NCBI GenBank assembly: GCA_002315435.1
Contig: DCFW01000006.1
Span: forward strand, 1-31,634
Direction: 5' to 3'
From: Bacteroidales bacterium UBA1794
Lineage (GTDB): Bacteria; Bacteroidota; Bacteroidia; Bacteroidales; Bacteroidaceae
Length of the DNA stretch: 31,634 nucleotides
Shown: piece after piece, positions 15,573-23,193 of the stretch
Layout: each line of letters opens with the position of its first letter
Position numbering within the stretch: position 1 is the stretch's first letter
Made by a program: the position numbers and the translations under genes
Notes under the pieces: model-generated
The model's database searches: none
Told to the model about the DNA's origin: nothing
What the model saw: the letters and a program-made list of their open reading frames with translations, nothing else

Positions 15573-16907
15573 ATGGACATTACTAAAATAATGGCTTCTT
15601 TGGAAACCAAACATCCGGGAGAAACAGAATACCTTCAAGCTGTGAAAGAGGTACTGCTTTCTATTGTGGATATCTACAATAAACATCCGGAATTTGAAAA
15701 GGCAAAGATCATTGAGCGTCTTGTTGAACCTGATAGGATCATCTCTTTTAAGGTGCCTTGGGTAGACGATAAAGGTGAAGTTCAAGTGAATCTCGGCTAC
15801 CGAGTTCAATTTAATAATGCGATCGGACCTTATAAAGGAGGTTTAAGATTTCACCTTAGTGTGAATCTGTCGATCCTTAAGTTTTTAGGTTTCGAGCAAA
15901 CCTTTAAAAATGCTCTGACAACTCTGCCTATGGGCGGCGCAAAAGGAGGATCGGATTTCTCTCCTCGCGGTAAGAGTGAAGCAGAAATTATGCGTTTCTG
16001 TCAAGCTTTTATGTTGGAATTATGGAGACATGTAGGTCCTAATTTGGATGTTCCCGCCGGAGATATCGGTGTAGGAGGCCGTGAAGTAGGGTACATGTTT
16101 GGTATGTATAAGAAATTGACACATGAATTCACCGGTACATTCACAGGCAAAGGTCTTGAATACGGCGGTTCATTAGAGCGTCCTGAAGCAACAGGATTCG
16201 GCGGATTATATTTCGTGAATGAAATGTTGCAAACAAAGGGCATAGATATAGAAGGCAAAACAATAGCCGTTTCAGGTTTTGGAAATGTAGCTTGGGGAGC
16301 AGTTAAAAAAGCAAGCCAGCTGGGTGCCAAAGTGGTGACCCTTTCAGGTCCTGACGGATACATTTATGATCCCGATGGAGTATCAGGCGATAAGATCGAT
16401 TATATGCTTGAGCTTCGTGCCAGTGGAAATGATGTAGTGAAGCCTTATGCAGACAAATATCATGTTGATTTCGTTTCCGGAAAACATCCGTGGGAAGTCA
16501 AAGTTGATATAGCACTACCTTGTGCAACACAAAATGAGCTTAATGGCGAAGATGCCGCTCACCTTATTCAAAACAAGGTTATTTGTGTAGGTGAAATATC
16601 AAATATGGGTTGCTCTCCCGAAGCCATTGACGCTTTCTTGGCAAACAAAGTAATGTTTGCACCGGGCAAAGCTGTGAATGCAGGAGGAGTTGCCACTTCA
16701 GGTTTGGAAATGTCACAAAATGCGATACATTTGAGTTGGACATCCGAAGAAGTGGATCAACGTTTGCATCATATTATGCATGCCATTCATGCACAATGTG
16801 TGACATACGGAACCGAGCCTGATGGCTACATTAACTACGTAAAGGGTGCCAATGTGGCAGGCTTTATGAAGGTAGCAAAGGCAATGATAGCACAGGGTAT
16901 CATATAA
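15573..16907 (+). CDS. gdhA: NADP-type glutamate dehydrogenase
   Basis: This enzyme forms glutamate from 2-oxoglutarate and ammonium, the main ammonium-assimilation route in many Bacteroides. The 444-residue length matches the hexameric bacterial type. Visible features are GYRVQFNNAIGPYKGGLRFH, the catalytic-lysine segment PMGGAKGGSDF with Lys124, PAGDIGVGGREVGYM, the Rossmann motif VSGFGNVAWGAV, and the C-terminal YVKGANVAGFMKVAKAM. The usual motif is GGGKGG; here one Gly is Ala, a mild change. The ATG at 15573 is preferred over an in-frame TTG at 15558; another ATG at 15591 is possible. A promoter and a perfect palindrome precede it, so regulation at the start site is likely. NADP preference is inferred from overall similarity. 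Confidence 0.94.
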   Translation: MDITKIMASLETKHPGETEYLQAVKEVLLSIVDIYNKHPEFEKAKIIERLVEPDRIISFKVPWVDDKGEVQVNLGYRVQFNNAIGPYKGGLRFHLSVNLSILKFLGFEQTFKNALTTLPMGGAKGGSDFSPRGKSEAEIMRFCQAFMLELWRHVGPNLDVPAGDIGVGGREVGYMFGMYKKLTHEFTGTFTGKGLEYGGSLERPEATGFGGLYFVNEMLQTKGIDIEGKTIAVSGFGNVAWGAVKKASQLGAKVVTLSGPDGYIYDPDGVSGDKIDYMLELRASGNDVVKPYADKYHVDFVSGKHPWEVKVDIALPCATQNELNGEDAAHLIQNKVICVGEISNMGCSPEAIDAFLANKVMFAPGKAVNAGGVATSGLEMSQNAIHLSWTSEEVDQRLHHIMHAIHAQCVTYGTEPDGYINYVKGANVAGFMKVAKAMIAQGII

Positions 16908-16956
16908 AATGTAAATAATTTTTCGTTTAGTTGTATTTGTATTTATAGTTTGACTG

Positions 16957-16996
16957 CTGCCTTTTCGTCGTGAGATGAAAAGGCAGATTTTTGTTT
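16957..16996 (+). terminator. Intrinsic terminator after gdhA
   Basis: A perfect 10-bp stem, CTGCCTTTTC to GAAAAGGCAG, with a 10-base loop, is followed by a T-rich run. Confidence 0.9.
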
Positions 16997-17010
16997 TTTA
17001 GGATTTTTTA

Positions 17011-17042
17011 TTTGTGTATGTCAAACCTTTTATTTATCTTTG
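17011..17042 (+). promoter_or_regulatory. Promoter of the RlpA-like gene
   Basis: This is the best complete Bacteroidales promoter in the window: TTTG at 17011-17014 (-33) and TATCTTTG at 17035-17042 (-7), separated by 20 bases. The ATG at 17076 is 33 bases downstream. Confidence 0.7.
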
Positions 17043-17075
17043 TAACTGTTAATCAAATAGTAAGACAGAAATAGG

Positions 17076-17582
17076 ATGAAGAAAGTAGTATTTATCTTTT
17101 CGTTTTTGGTACTATCTTCCTTCTTAAATTCTCAAGCACAAAGCATAAACCAGGTGGGTTTTGCTAGTTATTATGCTCATTATTTAAGTGGGAGACGTAC
17201 TGCAAACGGGGATAGATATCATCAAGACAGTTTGACATGTGCACATCGCACATTGCCTTTTGGCACCCTGTTAAAAGTCCGGAATTTATCTAACGATAAA
17301 GAGGTGGTGGTCGAAGTGACTGACCGTGGCCCATTCTCTGGCAAAGACAAAATCGTCGACTTGTCCTATCGCGCAGCAAGCGAGTTAGGTATGGTGAATC
17401 AAGGAGTTGCTCAAGTCGAGATTAGTGTCTGTGATGATATTTATTATCCTCTTCGCCCCAAGGGCGATCCTGGTAGATTCTTAAATTTAGAAGCTGCCCT
17501 AAATCAAACAGATTATCCTGCTTTGAAAAAAGTGACGGATGTCGTAGTTCATAAAGTTCCTGTAGATGCAGGTCTTGAATAG
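17076..17582 (+). CDS. rlpA: RlpA-like septal ring lytic transglycosylase family protein
   Basis: This 168-residue exported protein has a signal peptide ending near NSQAQS (about 22) and no lipobox. A double-psi beta-barrel follows with RlpA signatures: GFASYYAHYLSGRRTANGD, LTCAHRTLPFGTLLKV and VTDRGPF, then DLSYRAASELGM. In other bacteria RlpA cleaves naked glycan strands of the cell wall, mostly at the septum. The C-terminal SPOR domain of classical RlpA is absent; the last ~45 residues are a short tail. The gene has its own promoter and terminator and converges on the second primase-like gene. Enzymatic activity is inferred. Confidence 0.85.
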   Translation: MKKVVFIFSFLVLSSFLNSQAQSINQVGFASYYAHYLSGRRTANGDRYHQDSLTCAHRTLPFGTLLKVRNLSNDKEVVVEVTDRGPFSGKDKIVDLSYRAASELGMVNQGVAQVEISVCDDIYYPLRPKGDPGRFLNLEAALNQTDYPALKKVTDVVVHKVPVDAGLE

Positions 17583-17610
17583 TTTGATTGTAAGCGTGTA
17601 ATTTTATATG

Positions 17611-17658
17611 AAAAAGAGAGAGTGTTACATTCAAAGTGTAGCACTCTTTCTTTTTTTA
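17611..17658. terminator. Terminator between the RlpA-like gene and the primase-like gene
   Basis: Arms GAGAGAGTGTTACA and TGTAGCACTCTTTC pair with two G-T wobbles around a short loop, with A and T runs outside. It serves convergent genes. Confidence 0.8.
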
Positions 17659-17665
17659 GTCGATT

Positions 17666-20179
17666 CTAAATTTTTCTGTACACTTTGTAATTATCTATTT
17701 TTATCAGACATCCCAATCCTTCTTTTCCGGTAGAGAACTGATGAAGATATTTATACACAGTAGATCTTTTGATATTCAAATTATTTCCTATCTCAAGAGC
17801 CTGGCAACTTGTAAATTCCTGCGGTAAGGCATGATATAGTTGATATTGTAATGGCATATTCTTTAGGGTCACTTTCATTGCCTTTTCGGGTGACAAGCTG
17901 CGATAGGCAAAATCCGTATGCTGATTAAGCACCTTTATCATTTCCAGAGCAAGCTTCACATCTTCATCCGAGCACACCAGCGGTTGATCAAAGTGATCCA
18001 CACTCTCTGCTCTTAAAGCGGTAAGCACCATGCAGATGCGTCCGTGCATCACTCCCAAACGATGCATGATGCCATCATACTCGCCATCATAAAGCGTGTT
18101 GTAACGAAATAAATTATTGCGGAAAAAACCCAATACATCCTTTCGTTGTGCTTTCGTCAATTTAAATTGCACACCCTTTTCGCCCAAGCATACCAATTTA
18201 GTGTAGATCACATACAAATCATCGGCATATCGGTCAAAGCACTCTTCATACGATTCACCCTCATCATCCTCATACTGATCTTCCCATTCGGGATTCGTCG
18301 TTACATACAAAACACCCAAGCGACTAAACAATCCATTTTCCGCATCCGTCATCAAGTTCTTCAACTGCTTGGGAGTTCCGCTCAGTACTACAGACAAGCA
18401 AGGATAATCGATGTAAATATGAATACCCTCTCCCTTGTCATCCGACCCCACACGCATGAATGTGATCGGTTCGTGATGCGCGGCCTTTCGCAACAAGTCA
18501 GAATACCCGCCAAAGTCCAATCGTAAGATCTTAGCCAACGTATCGCCCTCCGTCTCAAACATAATCCCCCGTTGTGTTTCAGCAAATGTGCGTATAAAAG
18601 CCGAAGCACTTGAATCCGCAGGGATATTGAATACCTTCAAAGGCGGCATCTGCTCCATGACATTCTCAACTTCTCCTTTTGCTGATTTGCCTTTCTTCTC
18701 CTGTTTCTTCAATTCCATTCGTTTTCGATATTCATTTCGTGCCTCTTCCGATTCAGCCATCAACTTATCATGCACCGGTTTCACCAGTCGGGCACAAAAC
18801 CGCATCATCCCTTTTCCACTGCCCGATTTAGCCAACACAAAGAAAGACAGATTCGCTTCCATGCGATGCTTGCCATAACGCATGTAATAGTTCGGCAGTA
18901 AAGAACTGATCGTGGTGACCGAGGTCATCAACATCATGCTCTTTTCAGCTACCGTATCAACATGTGATACGATTTGAGTCAGTAATGGAGGCAACTGATC
19001 GAAGACCCATTCAGGAAACATCGGCAATCCTTTCATCTCATTAGCCACATCCATTTCTTCTTGAAAGGTATGGTAAAGATTAGAAATATCCACTCCCGCT
19101 GTTTTGCAAAGTTCAAAGAAAGTAGCGATCTTAATGTCATCCCGCTTCTTGTGCAGGCAGTCCGTGAAAAATTTGTTCAGATCACGAGTCTGCTCTCCCT
19201 TGTAATACGAGCAGCAATGCTCAAAGATCGGTCGTCCCACTTCGCCCAAGGTCGCTAATGAAAAGCCCAAGCGCAAGAATTCTTCATAGTTAGGTGCTAT
19301 GTCCTTGTTTATACGACCTGCCACCACTTGCACATGGGCAAGCGATGTTTGTTCATCCATACAATTGTTTTCCGAGGATTCAGCTTGAAAGACAAGCTCA
19401 TTTTCCAATAAATCCGCTTTCGATGAATTGGTTGCTGATGGATCACTTGGTAAGAGATCACTTGAGGATGAAGCATTCAAGGAAGAAACATTCGACGGTG
19501 AATACTTGAAGGAGGCATTTGCAGGAATAGTCTCCGGCGTCCCTTGAAACTGCTTATAACGAGCCAGCCAGATATTTACATCCACTCCGCACATCAGTCC
19601 GGTTGTTGAAAAATAAGCTTGCGGATCATAAGATACAAAACAAGCACGTGTAGGATCGCAACACGCTCTGTCCGCTTTCAAATGGCACACATCTGCTAAA
19701 TACTGCATGATCGCGTGAGAATAATCTTCCACCGTGGCAACCTTCGGGTCATAACGCAACATCACTTTCAAGCCCTTGCCTAAAGAACTTACAATGGCCA
19801 TAAACGAATGTAACAACGGATCATTTAGCACCGTCACACGCATTTGCTGAGGAGTCTTGCCCGGATTATCCTTGCCATCCAAATCAGCGCAGATCACTCC
19901 ACTAAAATCGGTAATGCAACTACTTTTACGTTCCGTGCAAATCACCGAGGGCGTGAAATAATCAAGCTTCGACTTCATGGCCGACTGTTTCTTGGGATCC
20001 GGCTCTGCACGCATCGCCTCTATTTGCTCCTTGTATTTATTACTTTTAGTTCGCTCATACAGTTCATAAAAAGCCTCCGTGCCGTAAGGTTTCACATTAC
20101 TAATCGGACCGTGAAAGGAAGAGCATCGCAACTCGGTTATTTCTCTATTGACAACCTCTTTACTATTTTCTGTTTTCAT
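17666..20179 (-). CDS. Primase/DUF3987 helicase-like protein, copy 2 (full length)
   Basis: This 837-residue protein has three parts. Residues ~10-200 resemble the BT4734-type primase domain, with the acidic motif CADLDGKDN and later CDPTRACFVSYDPQA. Residues ~285-365 resemble PriCT-2, with YEEFLRLGFSLA. From ~385 on is the DUF3987 ATPase-like region, with P-loop AKSGSGKG. A winged-helix-like tail follows. It probably primes or unwinds DNA, as in phage or plasmid replication proteins. The ATG at 20179 is preferred over GTG at 20191. It is an inverted near-copy of the gene at 1-1505; the two differ mainly in the last ~60 residues. A 26-bp dyad and a -7 box lie upstream, after a leader of about 145 bases. 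No integrase or transposase is next to it. Confidence 0.88.
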   Translation of the reverse strand: MKTENSKEVVNREITELRCSSFHGPISNVKPYGTEAFYELYERTKSNKYKEQIEAMRAEPDPKKQSAMKSKLDYFTPSVICTERKSSCITDFSGVICADLDGKDNPGKTPQQMRVTVLNDPLLHSFMAIVSSLGKGLKVMLRYDPKVATVEDYSHAIMQYLADVCHLKADRACCDPTRACFVSYDPQAYFSTTGLMCGVDVNIWLARYKQFQGTPETIPANASFKYSPSNVSSLNASSSSDLLPSDPSATNSSKADLLENELVFQAESSENNCMDEQTSLAHVQVVAGRINKDIAPNYEEFLRLGFSLATLGEVGRPIFEHCCSYYKGEQTRDLNKFFTDCLHKKRDDIKIATFFELCKTAGVDISNLYHTFQEEMDVANEMKGLPMFPEWVFDQLPPLLTQIVSHVDTVAEKSMMLMTSVTTISSLLPNYYMRYGKHRMEANLSFFVLAKSGSGKGMMRFCARLVKPVHDKLMAESEEARNEYRKRMELKKQEKKGKSAKGEVENVMEQMPPLKVFNIPADSSASAFIRTFAETQRGIMFETEGDTLAKILRLDFGGYSDLLRKAAHHEPITFMRVGSDDKGEGIHIYIDYPCLSVVLSGTPKQLKNLMTDAENGLFSRLGVLYVTTNPEWEDQYEDDEGESYEECFDRYADDLYVIYTKLVCLGEKGVQFKLTKAQRKDVLGFFRNNLFRYNTLYDGEYDGIMHRLGVMHGRICMVLTALRAESVDHFDQPLVCSDEDVKLALEMIKVLNQHTDFAYRSLSPEKAMKVTLKNMPLQYQLYHALPQEFTSCQALEIGNNLNIKRSTVYKYLHQFSTGKEGLGCLIKIDNYKVYRKI

Positions 20180-20191
20180 TTTATTTTTCAC

Positions 20192-20305
20192 TTAATCATT
20201 GATAAAAACAGCTGCCACTTTTGCTCCCGGGATTTACAAAAGAGAACAGCACCTTCGGGACTTTCCCAAAAGCGCTGCAATAGTATTGGATTTTTCTTTG
20301 AGCAC
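20192..20305 (-). promoter_or_regulatory. Structured leader of the primase-like gene; possible attenuator
   Basis: The predicted transcript begins near 20325 and has a long untranslated leader. On the minus strand it holds complementary segments: CTTTTGGGA early against CAAAAG late, TCCCGGGA, and CAGCTG directly followed by five T. A GC-rich hairpin next to a T run so near the start codon could stop transcription early. I could not fold it reliably, so this is tentative. Confidence 0.25.
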
Positions 20306-20331
20306 CTGTATACAAAACAATTTGTATACAG
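20306..20331. promoter_or_regulatory. 26-bp perfect dyad at the primase gene promoter
   Basis: Arms CTGTATACAAA (20306-20316) and TTTGTATACAG (20321-20331) are perfect 11-bp inverted repeats with a 4-base spacer. It directly abuts the -7 box at 20332-20339 and covers the predicted transcription start, as an operator for a dimeric repressor would. It has no T run, so it is not a terminator. Confidence 0.6.
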
Positions 20332-20339
20332 CAAATATA
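20332..20339 (-). promoter_or_regulatory. -7 promoter box of the primase-like gene
   Basis: The minus strand reads TATATTTG, matching TAnnTTTG, immediately upstream of the 26-bp dyad. Confidence 0.45.
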
Positions 20340-20366
20340 AGGTATGTTAACTAATATAATCTGTTT

Positions 20367-21713
20367 TTAAACCTTATCCGGCTTTTCATTATCCCAATGA
20401 AGATCACGCAAGTTCGACAAAAAAGGAATTCTACCATATCTTCCATTCAGATAACCATTCTTTATATTTGCCTTATGATGTAGATTATTCTCACTCAGCG
20501 AATACAAATGCGTACCTCCATCAGAATCCTTTTGAGTCAACCAGATCTCATCCGTGCGGAGTATATCTTGATCAAGCAAAGACGATTCATTAGTTGTAAA
20601 AATAAACTGCCCCTTCATCTTTTTATCGGCAGACAATTTCGAGATAAGCTCTTTTATTATCATAGGATGAATGCTTCGTTCTATCTCATCAATCAAATAA
20701 ACGTGATCATCATTCACCACACCATCAATAGCAGGAAAGAAGCCAACCAGTCGTTTTATTCCATCCGATTCCGAACCAAATGAGAATATAACATCTTCAC
20801 CCTTATCATTTTTATGACTTGATATGATGCGCTTGGCCATAATCTTACCATCTTCATTTACAAATGTAACCACATCATCCGTTATTTTATTTTCAAAGAT
20901 AGCCGCAGCCTTAGGATCCTCCTTTAATTGTGCCACAAGATCAGAATACTTAGCATCATTCGCATCAATTTCATTTTTCTTCACAGTAAGAGCCGTTATA
21001 CCGATATCCACACTCTTAATGAATTTATTAGCAAATTCAAGAAGCACAGGTTTTTTATCTAGCAAATAAGCCATCGGACGATCATTATCACCCGCTTTCA
21101 TCACAACCAGCGTTTCAGTAAACCACTTGTATGCCACACTTGTATCCGCAAAATCTGCCGCATAATTTTTGTGCAGAAAATATAAAAGTAAAGCATTCCT
21201 TTTAATCAAGTCATCACTTAGAATGTCTACAAATAGTTTGTTTTCCGGATCATCCGTATATCCTTCCCGAAAATTAATAAGCTCATGTCCATCTTCAAAT
21301 GAGCGTTCAAATATATTAATCTTCTTCTTTTTGCAACTCTCAGCCAAACGTTCATAAAGTACGCCTGTTCCATCAAATGAAATCGTGTAATAATAAATCT
21401 TACCCTGAGCATAAAATTCAATAGCAATAGAAGATGGAATAGATTTATTTGTTTCACATAATTTAAATTTCAAATCATCCGCACCTTGAAGTACTTTGCC
21501 TCCCGCTACCATGTGCACCAATAAACCGACAGTCTTTATCAAATTTGATTTACCGACACCATTGGCTCCATATATCGCACCAAGTCGCAAAAAAGAAATA
21601 TCATTTCGATTAATCTTATGATGCGACAAATGTATGCTTCTATTAGGGAACAAATTAAATTCAGTTTTTTCTTTAAACGAATAAATGTTTTTCGCTACTA
21701 TTCTAATTATCAT
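20367..21713 (-). CDS. AAA ATPase of the OLD/RloA (AAA_15) type
   Basis: This 448-residue ATPase resembles the SMC-like AAA_15 group used in many phage-defence systems (RloA, AbiLi, AriA types). The Walker A motif is GANGVGKS at residues 49-56, just after a beta-rich N-terminal region (MIIRIVAKNIYSFKEKTEF). The Walker B motif is LIDEIERSIHP near 341, with the His typical of ABC-like ATPases. The C-terminal KNGYLNGRYGRIPFLSNLRD resembles the end of RloA/AbiLi proteins. No RloB, AbiLii, TOPRIM or other nuclease gene is beside it. The upstream neighbour is an unknown 147-residue protein 82 bases away. Defence is an inference from family only. It has its own promoter-like sequence. Confidence 0.82.
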   Translation of the reverse strand: MIIRIVAKNIYSFKEKTEFNLFPNRSIHLSHHKINRNDISFLRLGAIYGANGVGKSNLIKTVGLLVHMVAGGKVLQGADDLKFKLCETNKSIPSSIAIEFYAQGKIYYYTISFDGTGVLYERLAESCKKKKINIFERSFEDGHELINFREGYTDDPENKLFVDILSDDLIKRNALLLYFLHKNYAADFADTSVAYKWFTETLVVMKAGDNDRPMAYLLDKKPVLLEFANKFIKSVDIGITALTVKKNEIDANDAKYSDLVAQLKEDPKAAAIFENKITDDVVTFVNEDGKIMAKRIISSHKNDKGEDVIFSFGSESDGIKRLVGFFPAIDGVVNDDHVYLIDEIERSIHPMIIKELISKLSADKKMKGQFIFTTNESSLLDQDILRTDEIWLTQKDSDGGTHLYSLSENNLHHKANIKNGYLNGRYGRIPFLSNLRDLHWDNEKPDKV

Positions 21714-21731
21714 AATCGTTATATTTTAAGG

Positions 21732-21760
21732 CAAAAATAATATTTTTTTCTAATAGCAAA
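21732..21760 (-). promoter_or_regulatory. Candidate promoter of the AAA ATPase gene
   Basis: On the minus strand TTTG (21760-21757) and TATTTTTG (21739-21732) are separated by 17 bases. The -7 box is 18 bases before the ATG. The spacing is slightly short. Confidence 0.4.
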
Positions 21761-21795
21761 GAAAATATTTAATATTTATCGTAATATTCTAACAA

Positions 21796-22239
21796 TTAAC
21801 TCTTAACGCATCCCTCTATCGTCTCTTTCAAACTCACCCAACAGGAATAATCTTTTGAACGATACACATCTTGTCTAAAATAGGTCATATCACAGTTGAA
21901 AAACAATCCGATTTGCTTCACGAACAATTCTTGAGTTATTTTATTCCCATGCGAATCGTGTTTCTCTATATAGTAGTCATACATTACCTTTGTCACACCG
22001 TATAAAAATGAATCAAACCCCTTGATCGGTTTGCCGTTTTCGTCCCTTATTACTCTTATCTCTATGGTTGATTTCAATTCCGAATCATACGTCATCGGAT
22101 TCTTTTTTAAATAATCCCTTACTGTTTTTTCCACGATATCCGAATCACTCATTTCTTTCAAAACATTTTTTAAAATAAATACATACTCTTCAGCGGTTCC
22201 GGTTATCGCCGGACTTTGTTCATCTTTTAGTTTTTGCAT
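21796..22239 (-). CDS. Hypothetical protein, 147 residues
   Basis: I do not recognise the family. The protein is soluble-looking and helical, with no signal peptide or membrane segment. It holds a beta-strand-like stretch, LKSTIEIRVIRDENGKPIKG, and an aromatic-rich C-terminal half (KVMYDYYIEKHD; FFNCDMTYFRQDVYRSKDYS). It lies 82 bases upstream of the AAA ATPase on the same strand and could be its partner. A hairpin with a T run ends only 10 bases before its start codon, so expression may be controlled by attenuation. Confidence 0.7.
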   Translation of the reverse strand: MQKLKDEQSPAITGTAEEYVFILKNVLKEMSDSDIVEKTVRDYLKKNPMTYDSELKSTIEIRVIRDENGKPIKGFDSFLYGVTKVMYDYYIEKHDSHGNKITQELFVKQIGLFFNCDMTYFRQDVYRSKDYSCWVSLKETIEGCVKS

Positions 22240-22249
22240 CTTCGATTAA

Positions 22250-22297
22250 TAAAAAGAGCCTGCAGGTCGTACTATTCATATAGCGCAATCTACAGGC
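22250..22297 (-). terminator. Terminator or attenuator directly upstream of the 147-residue gene
   Basis: On the minus strand GCCTGTAG and CTGCAGGC form an 8-bp stem (one G-T pair) with a 24-base loop, followed by TCTTTTTATT. The T run ends about 10 bases before the ATG at 22239. It either ends transcripts from the MutS-like gene or attenuates the downstream gene. The rest of the gap to 22447 shows no gene. Confidence 0.6.
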
Positions 22298-22447
22298 AGT
22301 TTGTAAATAAATATTATTGTTGTTTTATACCATTTCTTTCATATACGTGTTCATTGAAACCTTTGTCTTCACATCGTAGTATAAATCTTGATAAAATCAT
22401 TTCTATTATTTAGTTAGTTTGAAATAGTCATCAGCATAAGTTTGTTT

Positions 22448-22933
22448 TCATTGGCTCACCAACGCTTGCAACCTGCCTATAAAAGTAATGGCATCCAGTG
22501 GAGTCGAATGCAGCAGATCATACGAGCGGATCATCTTTGCCAATTCCGACTCATGGAAAGGTTCATCCGATCCCAGCACCTTCACTTTCTTTTCCTTTTC
22601 TATCACCACGATTCCATCCGATGTATAATCTATTCCGGTGAATTTCACGCAATCATCTGTTTGCGACAATATACGTCCACCGGCTGCTGTGATACTTTCT
22701 AATACCGATGGTAATTTCTCCGATGGAAAACCTGCGGTCATCATTTCCAAACCGCTTCTCCGCACTTTTCGTGCCACACGATAATTCATCACTCGTGCCA
22801 AAGCGTAAGCACCCGCATTGTATGCATGAAAGAAGAATCCTATTTTCATTAGGCACAACACTTCATTTCCGCTTTCCTCCTGTCTGTTGATCAATTCTTG
22901 TTCTTTGATCGTCTGATCATTTAATTTCGCCAT
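22448..22933 (-). CDS. Stand-alone MutS domain I-like protein
   Basis: This 161-residue protein resembles only the first, mismatch-contacting domain of MutS. The segment from residue ~30, KIGFFFHAYNAGAYALARVM, aligns with the GDFYELFYDDA region of MutS. The later MMTAGFPSEKLPSVLESITAAGGRI fits the AGIPYHAVENYLAKLVNQG region. The Phe of the mismatch-binding FxE motif is kept, but the Glu appears to be His. The MutS core, clamp and ATPase are absent. It may bind DNA in a regulatory or accessory role, but the function is unknown. It sits in the accessory block with the primase-like gene and the AAA ATPase. Confidence 0.75.
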   Translation of the reverse strand: MAKLNDQTIKEQELINRQEESGNEVLCLMKIGFFFHAYNAGAYALARVMNYRVARKVRRSGLEMMTAGFPSEKLPSVLESITAAGGRILSQTDDCVKFTGIDYTSDGIVVIEKEKKVKVLGSDEPFHESELAKMIRSYDLLHSTPLDAITFIGRLQALVSQ

Positions 22934-23007
22934 GATGTTCTCTTAATTATTATTTATAATTACTTTGTTATTAACTTCTTTGTCTATTATTATTTTCACC
23001 TTGTTTC

Positions 23008-23151
23008 TTATACCAATTTATCCGTCTTACGACTTCTATTCCTCTTGCGAAGGACTGCTTTGTCAAGAGATATTCGTACAAACAGATTACTCAAAATGCA
23101 CGTCTCCGTAGGCTTAATTGACGGAACAATCAGTTTAATCAAATATCTCAT
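23008..23151 (-). CDS. Possible small protein, 47 residues
   Basis: An open frame lies between the MutS-like gene and the fimbrial locus. It starts MRYLIKLIVPSIKPTE and ends in a very basic tail (RKRNRSRKTDKLV). There is no recognisable family and no clear ribosome-binding site. It begins directly next to the 14-bp sequence shared by the two lectin-type fimbrial genes. It may be chance. Confidence 0.25.
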   Translation of the reverse strand: MRYLIKLIVPSIKPTETCILSNLFVRISLDKAVLRKRNRSRKTDKLV

Positions 23152-23165
23152 AACTATCTGTTAAA
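23152..23165 (-). repeat. Shared 14-bp element after a lectin-type fimbrial gene, copy 1
   Basis: The minus strand reads TTTAACAGATAGTT, 28 bases past the stop of the gene ending at 23194. An identical 14-mer follows the other lectin-type gene at 27772-27785. I did not see it after the other fimbrial genes. Confidence 0.6.
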
Positions 23166-23193
23166 CACTTATTTTTACGACTTCTTGTCGCAC

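Noticed and set aside
1..17665. The primase pair as ends of a composite transposon.
   Set aside because: The genes are not transposases. The bracketed genes are core functions, and the copies differ at one end. No terminal repeats or target duplications could be seen.
23048..23056. The 9-mer CGAAGGACT, shared with the lectin-type gene end at 27840-27848, raised the idea that 23000-23150 is a retroelement template repeat.
   Set aside because: Beyond the 9-mer and a short CTTAC at the same offset, the sequences do not align, and differences are not limited to A positions. No reverse transcriptase gene is present in the window.
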